64,000 nucleotides of DNA. It comes from Leptospira soteropolitanensis (GTDB lineage: Bacteria; Spirochaetota; Leptospiria; Leptospirales; Leptospiraceae). Both the position numbers and the translations under genes were made by a program. This document shows positions 16,723 to 25,253 of this stretch, piece after piece. Below the pieces are notes generated by a model that did not search any database, was not told where the DNA came from, and saw nothing but the letters and a program-made list of their open reading frames with translations. Where the stretch lies: assembly GCF_026151655.1 (NCBI RefSeq), contig NZ_JAMQPN010000002.1, forward strand, positions 1-64,000, in the 5' to 3' direction. The first letter of the stretch is position 1. Each line of letters opens with the position of its first letter.

Positions 16723-17454
16723 TCAATACTCCCAATCTACATGTGCGGTTGGGAGTTGGTTCAGCTTCTTTCTTAGCTCTTTCCAATTCGGCAAGTGATG
16801 AGATAAGATCGACTTAAATTTGACATTATGCGTTTTTTCAAAGGCATGGGTTAGCTCATGATAGATGATATACTCGATACAATCGATGGGTTTTTTTGCG
16901 AGTTCTGTATTGAGCCAAACCTTCTTTTTGCCAGGAATGTAGGATCCCCATCTCGTTTTCATCTTTCGGATTCCAAATGTTATGTTTGATAAACCCATTT
17001 TCTTTTGGGCACTAGCCATTATTTTTTCGGTTTTCAATTGAAGTTCTGATTTGTAGTAGTCATCAAATAGCTTTTTTACTTTTGGTTTTGAGGTTCTTTT
17101 GGGAATGGATAGAATGATTGAAGAGGATTTTACTTGGATCGAAGGTTTCGACTTTGTTTCGACCACTTTGAGTAAGTATCGTTTACCAAATAAATAATGA
17201 GACTCTTTGTCTAAGAATTCTCGCTTTGGCTCTCGTTCTTGTTTCTGGAGTTTTTCTCTTTGTTTTTTGATCCAACTCAGCTTCGAAATTGTGTATACTC
17301 GGACGATATCCTTACGCATGCGGAGCGGGGCAGAGATCACTACCTCTCCGTTAGGTGGATAAACAGACAGATGGATATTCTTGATATCCTTGTAGGTTAC
17401 AGATATCTCAATATTCTGGAGTGTAAACTTATCTGTATTCTGGCTGTTCGGCAA
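16723..17454 (-). CDS. YgjP-like zinc metallopeptidase of the type I RM locus
   Basis: This 243-residue protein carries the HExxH motif in IIYHELTHAFEKTHN near residue 198. Upstream is the typical MKTRWGSY (near residue 165) of the YgjP/DUF45 (SprT-related, WLM-like) family. The N-terminal region (IKNIHLSVYPPNGEVVISAP) also matches. YgjP-like genes are very often the last gene of type I restriction loci, as here: its start overlaps the 3' end of hsdR by 26 bases. A proteolytic role in controlling the restriction enzyme has been suggested by this association, but that remains inference. Confidence 0.85.
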   Translation of the reverse strand: MPNSQNTDKFTLQNIEISVTYKDIKNIHLSVYPPNGEVVISAPLRMRKDIVRVYTISKLSWIKKQREKLQKQEREPKREFLDKESHYLFGKRYLLKVVETKSKPSIQVKSSSIILSIPKRTSKPKVKKLFDDYYKSELQLKTEKIMASAQKKMGLSNITFGIRKMKTRWGSYIPGKKKVWLNTELAKKPIDCIEYIIYHELTHAFEKTHNVKFKSILSHHLPNWKELRKKLNQLPTAHVDWEY

Positions 17455-20400
17455 TGATTTTAAAAATTCTCTCTACTTCTTCAACATTCTTGTCCATTAA
17501 ATCATAAATCGTCTTTTTTAAAACATTTTCTTTTGTTGGGTTGCCATGCCAATCATCAGGTCGATTAAAATTAATTGCCTCATGTAGTTTTAGGGCAAGC
17601 TCTAAGTTTTTATTCAAATTGTTGTAGAGAGCAACTTGTCCAGGTGTTTTGAGTTGAGAAGGGGCATCGGATTGGTTTCCCTTACTGACTTTCTTTGCGA
17701 GTTCCATAACTCTCTTAAGGTAATTTTCATACGAAGTGGCTCCCTTTTTTCGCTCTAAAATGATCTCCTGAAGAAGTTCGCTCATTTTATTGTAGAAGGC
17801 AGGGTCGAGTAGGTGGTCACGGATGATTTTTTGGCGGATATTGTTTTCAATCGTTTCGGCAGAGGCTTCTCGATTTCTTGGGGTATTTGCACTCTTTTCT
17901 TTTAGGTTGCTCAAATTTTCTACGAGTTCCAAAAGGGGAAGATTTTCAAACATGGAAATGATCTTAGATTCATCTGCTTGGATATAATGATCTATCAAAT
18001 GTCGCATGTCTGCTTCGTAAGATTTTAAATCAATAACGTCACCTGAAGCTTTTTTGATGGTTTGGCGTAAGTTCACATAAAATTCGAATTTGGTTTTGTA
18101 GTAGGTTTCCTCTTTTTTTGTGAAATTAGCTTCCTCGAATTCATTTGCGATGTTAGAAAAGGAACGAACAAAACTTGCAACTAGCTTGTATAAGTTGATT
18201 CTAAGAAATTCCGTGTCTTCAATATCTTCTGGTTTTTCTGTATTTCCGCAGAAGTATCTTTGGTAGTCGAGTTGATCTTTTGGCGGTGCGACAGCTTCGC
18301 ATAAGGTTTCTAAGGCTTCAAGGTCTTCGATTAATTTTTCTCTAGCAATTTGGAGTCTGTCCTTAACAACTATGGAGCTGTCAGTGCTTTGAGTATCATC
18401 ATTTCCATCATGATTAAGTTCGGAAGTATAGACCTCTATGGCATTCTCCACCTTTTTAAATAGGTCTTTATAATCTACGATGTAACCAAAGGGTTTAGTT
18501 TCCCCATTCAATCGATTCACTCGGCAAATAGCTTGGAAGAGTCCATGATCTTGCATATTTTTATCAATATAAAGAATGGAGCAAGCAGGAGCATCAAATC
18601 CTGTTAAGAGTTTGTCAACGACTATGCTGAGTTTCATTAAAGCAGGAGTTTCGATGAAGGTTTTTTTTACCTCTTCTTCAAATTGATCTGCATCTTTATC
18701 TCCAAGCATCGCTGTATATGTATTGTAAATAAATTCCTTCTCAGTGTCTGTTCCTTCTCCGATATCTTCTGTTCGAATATCACTTTTGTTTGGTGAATAG
18801 GAAGTAATGACCGCACATTTACCTCTTAAGTTAGTATCTTGGAAGAGTTTGTAATATTTGCATGCCTCGTAAATACTACCTGCAACTAACATTGCATTGC
18901 CGTATTGGCTACTCAGAGCAGGGCGATTGGAAAAATCGAGTAAAATGTCTGATACGATCTTTTCCATTCGGGATTTGGAACTGAGAACCTTTTGCATGGT
19001 TCCCCATTTTTTCTTGAGTTCCTTTCTTTGGTAATCGTTCAGACCTTTTGTCTTCGCATTGAACCATTCATCCACTTTCTCAGGACTGCTGAGTCTTTGG
19101 TCGATGTCCCTTGCTTCGTACATCAAATCCAAAACTACTTCATCTCTCACTGCTTCGTTGAATCGGTATTGGTGGATGTATTTTCCAAAGACTTCCTCGG
19201 ATGTTTGTTTATCCTTTCGAAGGAGTGGGGTTCCTGTGAATCCAATGAAAGTTGCTCCTTTTAGGATCGCTTTCATCAATCTATGGAGTTTTCCTGATTG
19301 GGTTCTATGTGCCTCATCAATGAAGAGAAAGATTTCTCCTTGGGTTTGTGGAGGATTCTTTTTTATGCTTTCTAAGTAGGCATCAAAGTCATCTACATTG
19401 TTTTTACCAAATTTATGGATGAGGGAACAAAGCAAGCGAGGAGTCGCCATCGAAAGTTGCCCAATCAAATCCTTACCACTTGTGGTACGGTAAATCTTGT
19501 CACCCGATTGTTTAAATACTTTTTCGATTTGGGTATCTAATTCATCTCGATCGGTAATGACAGCAACCCTTGCATTGGGATTGTTTTCTAGGATCCAACG
19601 AGCTAGGATCACCATGACAAGGGATTTTCCACTACCTTGGGTATGCCAAATGATACCACTTTCCTTTCTTCGAACAAAATCCTGAGCAGACTTGATTCCA
19701 AAGTACTGGTGGTATCGTGGTAGTTTTTTAATTCCACCGTCAAACAAAACAAAGTCGTAAATAATTTCGAGAAATCGATGTTTGTTGCAAAGTTTTAATA
19801 AGTATTTATCTAAAAGATTTCGGGAGTTATCTTCAATGTCTTCTTTCCAATTGAGAAAGAACTTTTCTCCAGTTCCGACTGTCCCGTAACGGAGACCTTC
19901 CGTATCATTTCCTGCAAATACGAATTGGATGGTCGTAAAAAAGTCCTCTATGGCTTCCTTACTTTGGTTCCGAATGTTTTGTCGGATCCCCTCAGAAACA
20001 GATGTAGTAGCCTTCTTCAATTCTAATACGGCTAGGGCAATACCATTCACATACAAAACCAAGTCAGGGCGTTTTTCTGATTTGCCAAGAACGGTTACTT
20101 CTTCTGCGATTCCAAAGTGGTTGTTTTCAGGATGTTCCCAATCGATGAGTGAGATTGTCTCGGCATTCTCACTAGCGGATTCTTTAACAGGGATACCGTA
20201 ACGAAGTAGGGAATAGACCTCCCTGTTCCTTTCATAAAGTGATTTGCCAAATTGGTTGTTGGTTTGGTGGAGTAGGTCGAGAGTTCGGGAAACTTTGGTT
20301 TCGGAAATACCTCGCCTGGAAAGGAAGCGGGCAAGGAGATTCGGGACAATATTTTTGTTAGATTGATCCTGCCAATCTCCTAAATAATCATAACCCAATT

Positions 20401-20461
20401 CGTTTTGAAAGAGTTCTATGACTCGTTTCTGCGTAGCCCTTTCGATATCGCCTATTTTCAT
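17429..20461 (-). CDS. hsdR: Type I restriction enzyme R subunit
   Basis: The 1010-residue protein is the ATP-dependent translocase and nuclease of a type I restriction enzyme. It has an N-terminal PD-(D/E)XK nuclease (RPDLVLY...LAVLELKK near residues 130-150). A superfamily-2 helicase core follows, with Walker A HTQGSGKSLVM near 274, DEAH in FIDEAHRTQ near 382, and motif III GFTGTPL. The C-terminal third is helical and would bind the methylase. Length is normal for HsdR. Its partners hsdM and hsdS lie about 9 kb upstream on the same strand, separated by seven other genes. The frame is intact. Confidence 0.95.
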   Translation of the reverse strand: MKIGDIERATQKRVIELFQNELGYDYLGDWQDQSNKNIVPNLLARFLSRRGISETKVSRTLDLLHQTNNQFGKSLYERNREVYSLLRYGIPVKESASENAETISLIDWEHPENNHFGIAEEVTVLGKSEKRPDLVLYVNGIALAVLELKKATTSVSEGIRQNIRNQSKEAIEDFFTTIQFVFAGNDTEGLRYGTVGTGEKFFLNWKEDIEDNSRNLLDKYLLKLCNKHRFLEIIYDFVLFDGGIKKLPRYHQYFGIKSAQDFVRRKESGIIWHTQGSGKSLVMVILARWILENNPNARVAVITDRDELDTQIEKVFKQSGDKIYRTTSGKDLIGQLSMATPRLLCSLIHKFGKNNVDDFDAYLESIKKNPPQTQGEIFLFIDEAHRTQSGKLHRLMKAILKGATFIGFTGTPLLRKDKQTSEEVFGKYIHQYRFNEAVRDEVVLDLMYEARDIDQRLSSPEKVDEWFNAKTKGLNDYQRKELKKKWGTMQKVLSSKSRMEKIVSDILLDFSNRPALSSQYGNAMLVAGSIYEACKYYKLFQDTNLRGKCAVITSYSPNKSDIRTEDIGEGTDTEKEFIYNTYTAMLGDKDADQFEEEVKKTFIETPALMKLSIVVDKLLTGFDAPACSILYIDKNMQDHGLFQAICRVNRLNGETKPFGYIVDYKDLFKKVENAIEVYTSELNHDGNDDTQSTDSSIVVKDRLQIAREKLIEDLEALETLCEAVAPPKDQLDYQRYFCGNTEKPEDIEDTEFLRINLYKLVASFVRSFSNIANEFEEANFTKKEETYYKTKFEFYVNLRQTIKKASGDVIDLKSYEADMRHLIDHYIQADESKIISMFENLPLLELVENLSNLKEKSANTPRNREASAETIENNIRQKIIRDHLLDPAFYNKMSELLQEIILERKKGATSYENYLKRVMELAKKVSKGNQSDAPSQLKTPGQVALYNNLNKNLELALKLHEAINFNRPDDWHGNPTKENVLKKTIYDLMDKNVEEVERIFKIIAEQPEYR

Positions 20462-20472
20462 ACGCTGTTATT

Positions 20473-21615
20473 CTATGATCGGAATAATTTCAAATAGTCG
20501 TCAAACGCAAAAATACGGTTTCGCTTAAAACCAGTTGTTTCTTTTAGAATATTCAAGGATAGAAAATCATCTAAGAGCCGTTTCGCTGTCGATGGATTGA
20601 TTTGTAGCTCTCTTGCTACATCGCTAGAATCTAAAATAGGATTAGAATATAAAAGCTGAACCAGTTCTTTCGCAAGAGATTGTTTTTTCCCAAGTGTCGC
20701 TATTTTTAAATCTGTTTCCTCTCTGAGTTGGATGATGGACTTGAAGGTCTGAATCGAATTGACTGAGGTGACTCGAACTCCTTCCAAAAAAAACTTAAGC
20801 CATTGCTTTAGGTCATTTTGAGTTCTGACTCTTGTTAGATTGTCATAATAGCTATCCCGATTCTCTTCAAAAAAATCAGATAGATAAAGGGTCGGCTTAT
20901 ACAATAGGTTATGGCTTACCAAATAGAGTGTGATGAGAAGCCTTCCTATCCTTCCATTTCCATCCAAAAATGGGTGAATGGTTTCAAATTGGTAGTGTGC
21001 GATTCCAATTTTGATCAAATGAGGGACGGGAGTAATTTCGTTGTTTAAAAATTTCTCCAGATCGGACATGGCATTTTCCAAACCCTCATGATGAGGTGGT
21101 ATGAAACTAGCATCTGCTAAACTGCTCCCACCAATCCAATTTTGACTGACTCGAAATTGTCCTGGTAGTTTTTGTTTTCCTCTCACTCCTTGCATGAGAG
21201 TTTTATGCGTTTGTTTTAAGAGTCGATTGCTGAGTGGTAAGGTTTTCAAATCAATTATCGCTTGGTTCATTGCCTGCACATAGTTTTGCACTTCCATCCA
21301 ATCATCTCTTTTTTCTGGCGAAATGAATTCCTCTTTTTGGACTGCTTCGTCAAAATTGGTTTGAGTGCCTTCGATTCGGCTACTTTTGGTTCCTTCCTTT
21401 AACACATGCATTTTGATAAAGAAGTCCACATCAGGAATTAACTGAGAAAAGGCGTTGAGTTCGCCAAGCCTAAGTGTTGATTCGCTGAGTAGCATAACGA
21501 TGTCTGGATCGTCTAAAACCCATTGGCAATCCACTGGTTCTGGTTCGAAACTTTTGTATTGAAAACGCTGGACGTAGGTTCCTGAGACAAATTGAGAGAT
21601 GGGAATTGTTTTCAC
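20473..21615 (-). CDS. Fic-family AMPylase-like protein with inhibitory motif
   Basis: The 380-residue protein has the complete Fic motif HPFLDGNGRIGR at residues 214-225, which binds the nucleotide and transfers AMP to target hydroxyls. An inhibitory motif S-x-x-x-E-G (SSRIEG, residues 78-83) precedes it, so this is a class II, self-restrained Fic. The C-terminal ~80 residues form a winged helix (SSDVARELQINPSTAKRLLD). This matches the common 'Fic family protein' of ~370 residues found beside type I RM genes. It sits 11 bases upstream of hsdR. Its target is unknown; regulation of the RM enzyme or toxin-like activity are both possible. Confidence 0.88.
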   Translation of the reverse strand: MKTIPISQFVSGTYVQRFQYKSFEPEPVDCQWVLDDPDIVMLLSESTLRLGELNAFSQLIPDVDFFIKMHVLKEGTKSSRIEGTQTNFDEAVQKEEFISPEKRDDWMEVQNYVQAMNQAIIDLKTLPLSNRLLKQTHKTLMQGVRGKQKLPGQFRVSQNWIGGSSLADASFIPPHHEGLENAMSDLEKFLNNEITPVPHLIKIGIAHYQFETIHPFLDGNGRIGRLLITLYLVSHNLLYKPTLYLSDFFEENRDSYYDNLTRVRTQNDLKQWLKFFLEGVRVTSVNSIQTFKSIIQLREETDLKIATLGKKQSLAKELVQLLYSNPILDSSDVARELQINPSTAKRLLDDFLSLNILKETTGFKRNRIFAFDDYLKLFRS

Positions 21616-21793
21616 TTTGGAGTTTCCTGCAAATAAGAAATTCTATAATTGCAGGAAATGGTTTAAGTGCAATTAAAAATTATTATAAGATTAGATTGGA
21701 AAATATGGGGTATTCACTCCAGTTTGGGGTTTTGGTAGAGTAAGAAATCATTGGATTGGCGTTCTTTCTGACTTTATGAACCAATACTCCTTA

Positions 21794-22660
21794 CTATTCC
21801 ATGGCTTCGTTTTCTGCGAGGGATTTTCCTTTATCATCCTTCCATTCAGTCATCCCATTGGCATTTCTTCCCATCACAATCACAGCACCTGCCGAAGGAG
21901 AAGAAAAAAGAAAATCGTGAGTGAAGATATAGTGATCGCCTTCTACTCTTAAGGTTCCATCGGCAATCAGCTTTTCACGAAGTCTCATGTATCCTTTTGC
22001 CCATTTCTCCATAGATGGAACTAATTCCATCATTGCTTGGCTTCCTTTTTTAACTACGAAACCTTCTGTTGTGAGAAAGCCTGTTGCTTTAATGCCTTTC
22101 GTTAAAATTGTATAGTCCTTCGATTGAGAAGATATTTTCTCGGACTCCCTTTTATCAATTCGTTCGAATAATTTGAATCCTAATGTGTGAACTGTAAGTT
22201 TGATATTTTCAAGGAACTCTTCCATCTCCGCTTGGTCTGCTTCGGAAATGGAAGTTTTTGCGGGCACTGTTGAATTTTCCAATTCATAGCGATTTGCCTC
22301 TTTTGCTAATTCAAAAAGCCTTTTTTCCAGATACTTTACATGGGCTTTGTTTAGGTTCTTACTAAAAACACAAACTGCTTCAATCCAGAATTCTTTAGAA
22401 CCTAAGTGTTGTTTGAGCCTGTCTAGGATACTTTCTGCTTCGCCAATATAAACTAAGTCTTTCTCTTCATCCTCTGGATTCTTACCAAATAGAAAATATA
22501 CACCCGTGGAATATAAATCTTCCCTACTGATGGATTCCTTAATCAGAGTTCGTGGAATTTTATAGGTGATTCCATTCCAATTGGAAAGTTCCGCAGAGAT
22601 CCTTCCGCTGGCGTCTCCATCAATGAGGAAGAGGGTGATCTTTTTGGGAAAGGGTTTCAT
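21794..22660 (-). CDS. GIY-YIG nuclease-family protein with DUF4357
   Basis: A GIY-YIG core lies at residues about 50-125: STGVYFLFG supplies the GIY strand and LVYIGEAESI the YIG strand, followed by an RLKQH helix and the conserved Glu in LEKRLFELA. The C-terminal ~80 residues match DUF4357 (GSQAMMELVPSMEKWAKGY, RVEGDHYIFTHDFLFSSPSAGAVIVMG). This two-domain architecture recurs in restriction and defence loci. Its start is 4 bases from the end of the next upstream gene. DNA cleavage is inferred from the fold and has not been shown for this group. Confidence 0.82.
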   Translation of the reverse strand: MKPFPKKITLFLIDGDASGRISAELSNWNGITYKIPRTLIKESISREDLYSTGVYFLFGKNPEDEEKDLVYIGEAESILDRLKQHLGSKEFWIEAVCVFSKNLNKAHVKYLEKRLFELAKEANRYELENSTVPAKTSISEADQAEMEEFLENIKLTVHTLGFKLFERIDKRESEKISSQSKDYTILTKGIKATGFLTTEGFVVKKGSQAMMELVPSMEKWAKGYMRLREKLIADGTLRVEGDHYIFTHDFLFSSPSAGAVIVMGRNANGMTEWKDDKGKSLAENEAME

Positions 22661-22664
22661 GGGT

Positions 22665-23780
22665 TTACTGTCTCGTTAGTATTTCAAATTCGTCAAAGAT
22701 AGTTTTGTAAGCTTTTTCGTTGGGGAAAGCTTGTAACGTTTGAATTGGATGGTAAAGATTAAATCGATCCTTCAATACATTGCTTTTTATTGCATTGTCT
22801 ATTGACTCTACGTATCGTAACCAATTTATCCTTAATTTATGTTTGTGAAAGCTACCCCAAGAGTCTAAAGTCTCATCAGAAAAAGAATAGTGCTTGTTCT
22901 CTGTTTCCTGTATATTTTTATTTTCGAATGAGTCATGAGGAATTTCACAAATTCCGACCACACCTTTTCCGCTCAGATAACAAACCAATTTATCTCCTGG
23001 ATAGAATGAATTTAAGATCTTATAACCACGATCTCCTTTGACCCCATCAAACCCACATGAGATAAAATTTTCCCTTATCATTCTTTCCCATTTTAATTGT
23101 TCTTTTATGCCTATGTTGAAGTAAAAAATGTTGCGACGTTTTTTAGATTTCTGAGTAAAATCAAGGTAGTTTGATCTAGCAATTGTCTTTTCGAATTTGA
23201 TAGTGAAGTCAATAAATTGTCTGTTATTGATTTCATAAGTATAATATGATAGGCATTTGAAAGAAACATTTTTGGAAAAAAGCCAATCTCCTATTGAATA
23301 TACTACCTTATCGAAATCATTGGCAACGAGGAAGATTGCTTGATTTCTGTTTAAATTTTCAGAAATTTCAGACCATCCTAGAAACGAGCAAATATGTTCC
23401 TCAAATAAATCAGAAAATTCGTAATCATTTTTATAACGCTCCACGAAATCTTTCCCAACATAAGATGAAACATCAGCCAAATATTGCAGAGCTTGTGTTT
23501 CGATTCCCAACCTAGCATATTCTTTTTTTATCTCTATAATTACTGCGTCACCGTTTTCATCTAAGCAAAGAATGTCCGATCGCTTTTTGTCTTTTGTATA
23601 AACTTCCTTTCCTATAATTAATAGTTTTGTTCCAAAAATATCCTCACGTAAATATTTGGGACTTTGAAGTGTCCCATCTGTCTCGCCTGATTCCATTAAC
23701 AATGATTGCAACTGTTTCTCCAGTTTTAATGGTTTGCTTTCTTCGAGGAGAATCTTTTCTTCTTTTATCTGATATAACAT
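22665..23780 (-). CDS. NucS-like nuclease fused to a PUA/EVE-like domain
   Basis: The 371-residue protein begins with a PD-(D/E)XK domain of the NucS type. RSDILCLDENGDAVIIEIKK, near residues 67-86, gives the metal-binding Asp and the E-x-K pair, and ETQALQYLADV follows as the Q-helix. From about residue 245 to 345 the sequence DGVKGDRGYKIL, YPGDKLVCYLSGKGVVGICEI resembles PUA-like (EVE/ASCH) folds that read modified bases. A nuclease with a modified-base reader would suit restriction of modified phage DNA; this is inference. It is followed 4 bases later by the GIY-YIG gene. Confidence 0.65.
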   Translation of the reverse strand: MLYQIKEEKILLEESKPLKLEKQLQSLLMESGETDGTLQSPKYLREDIFGTKLLIIGKEVYTKDKKRSDILCLDENGDAVIIEIKKEYARLGIETQALQYLADVSSYVGKDFVERYKNDYEFSDLFEEHICSFLGWSEISENLNRNQAIFLVANDFDKVVYSIGDWLFSKNVSFKCLSYYTYEINNRQFIDFTIKFEKTIARSNYLDFTQKSKKRRNIFYFNIGIKEQLKWERMIRENFISCGFDGVKGDRGYKILNSFYPGDKLVCYLSGKGVVGICEIPHDSFENKNIQETENKHYSFSDETLDSWGSFHKHKLRINWLRYVESIDNAIKSNVLKDRFNLYHPIQTLQAFPNEKAYKTIFDEFEILTRQ

Positions 23781-23971
23781 TTATTCCCTTGATCATATGA
23801 TTCTTTTATTGCAGTTTATTATGTTCGAATTAACAACTTTGGTCAATTTATTCATCTTTAACTCTTTCTTTTTCTTTGCAAAAAAGGTGTCCGTTTTTAT
23901 TTAATCAGCCCATATTTAAAATAAATGCATCGCACTGCCAATATTTGAAATTTTTTACAAATTCGCCTCGT

Positions 23972-24619
23972 TTAATCCAATGATTTAAATTCCTCAGAAA
24001 GGCAAACTTCCTTTAACAAAGCATAAGCCATGGCTCTTGGAACTCTGTAAGAAGGGTGATAGAAACTAACAAATTTCATATTTTTTTCTTTCCCAATCAG
24101 AATATCATATCCAGAGGATTTTAACTTAAGGTTCGGATATAAAAGATTCAAATACTCATCTTTTGCAATTCCAGTGATGATCACATCAGGTTCTATGATT
24201 GCGATTTGTTCTAGGATAAATTCTTTGTCACGATTTAGATAATGTTCAAGTTCTGCATCGTTTGCTGTTGAGCCTCCAGCAATTTTTTTTACATTCATGA
24301 AGGCAATTTTACGAATCGAATCAATCAAGTTTTCTTCAGATATAGATTGCACAGGTGGAAAGTTATTCAGTATTCCGTAGCTCCATTCAGCGATTCTCCT
24401 CGAAAAGCCAAATTTTATGCCATATTTCCACCAATCTCGGTAATCCTCTTCGGATTGCTCTGGATTGTTTGATTCTTTGGTGAGTACTAAAATTTTCACC
24501 TTAGCTTTTAAATACTCTTCTTCATTTATTATTCCATCGGAAACAAAGCTATTCTTAAATTCAGGATGCGAGTTTTTCCATTTTTCGAATAAAGCGTTCA
24601 GTTTTTCTGTCTTTATCAT
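23972..24619 (-). CDS. Uracil-DNA-glycosylase-superfamily protein
   Basis: The 215-residue protein shows the two signature regions of the UDG fold. KVKILVLTKESNNP near residue 40 is the position of the first active-site motif. AFMNVKKIAGGS near 107 is central. VSFYHPSYRVPRAMAY near 187 corresponds to motif 2 with its His and DNA-intercalating loop. The usual GQDPY or GEAPG of classical enzymes is replaced by LTKESN, so base-excision activity is uncertain. UDG-like proteins are found in defence loci, where they may act on modified phage DNA. It lies between the HerA-type ATPase and the NucS-like gene. Confidence 0.6.
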   Translation of the reverse strand: MIKTEKLNALFEKWKNSHPEFKNSFVSDGIINEEEYLKAKVKILVLTKESNNPEQSEEDYRDWWKYGIKFGFSRRIAEWSYGILNNFPPVQSISEENLIDSIRKIAFMNVKKIAGGSTANDAELEHYLNRDKEFILEQIAIIEPDVIITGIAKDEYLNLLYPNLKLKSSGYDILIGKEKNMKFVSFYHPSYRVPRAMAYALLKEVCLSEEFKSLD

Positions 24620-25253
24620 TGTTTTTCCTTTGATAGGTGTTTTTCTTTATTATATATTTCACAAGTCTCAGTGTTTATTGCTAGTTTTACAAAATTCATG
24701 GTAGGTGTTTTCAAATATTTCTAGTGCGGTTATAGTATCATTTTTCATCTCTTAAAAAAAAATAGAATTCGCGAATAGATTCGTTTGTCCGATCGAGCTT
24801 TTATCTCTTAGTTCAGGATATCTGCCGATTTCATTCTATTTATCAAATCTCGACTTAACTGTTTGGAAAATCTGCTTCTCATAATATTTTTTTAGAATTG
24901 GCTCAATTACATTCTCTATTTTGATAAATACCAGGTCGCTGGTTTAAGCAAGGTTTTTTAATTAATCTAGCGGATTATGAGTTAATTTAAAGTTACTCTT
25001 GCTGACTTAAATAAATGCTTTGAGATATAGCTCCAAGCCATGTTTGAAGTTAAATAAAATAGGGTGACAAAGTTAAAAATTTTGATGGTGGCTTGACTTT
25101 GAAACAAAATCGAACAGATTCTTTCCAATCAAAGTTCCTTTTGTATTTGCTATCGAATTTGAAAGCATTAAATATGTTAAATGATGACTGGCGAATAAAT
25201 ATGATTTTGAAGTCACGAACCAGTCATATGATTTTTCATATTTCATAATGTTG
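24620..25253. other. Decayed intergenic stretch in the RM island
   Basis: About 630 bases separate the ATPase and glycosylase-like genes. On the minus strand, 24839-24938 reads VFIKIENVIEPILKKYYEKQ and onwards to TVKSRFDK and a stop, which looks like the C-terminus of a lost gene. No start codon is in frame. Most of the remainder has stops in all frames. Confidence 0.35.
25073..25246 (-). CDS. Possible small protein behind the HerA-type gene
   Basis: A 57-codon frame starts at an ATG 5 bases after the ATPase stop. It has a mixed composition (SYDWFVTSKSYLFASHHLTY) and no clear ribosome-binding site. Its position immediately after the ATPase stop is the only support. It may be a real short gene, a fragment, or chance. 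Confidence 0.25.
   Translation of the reverse strand: MKYEKSYDWFVTSKSYLFASHHLTYLMLSNSIANTKGTLIGKNLFDFVSKSSHHQNF

Noticed and set aside
23294..23515. 73-codon plus-strand frame inside the NucS-like gene
   Set aside because: It is antisense to a gene with recognisable nuclease motifs and has no ribosome site.
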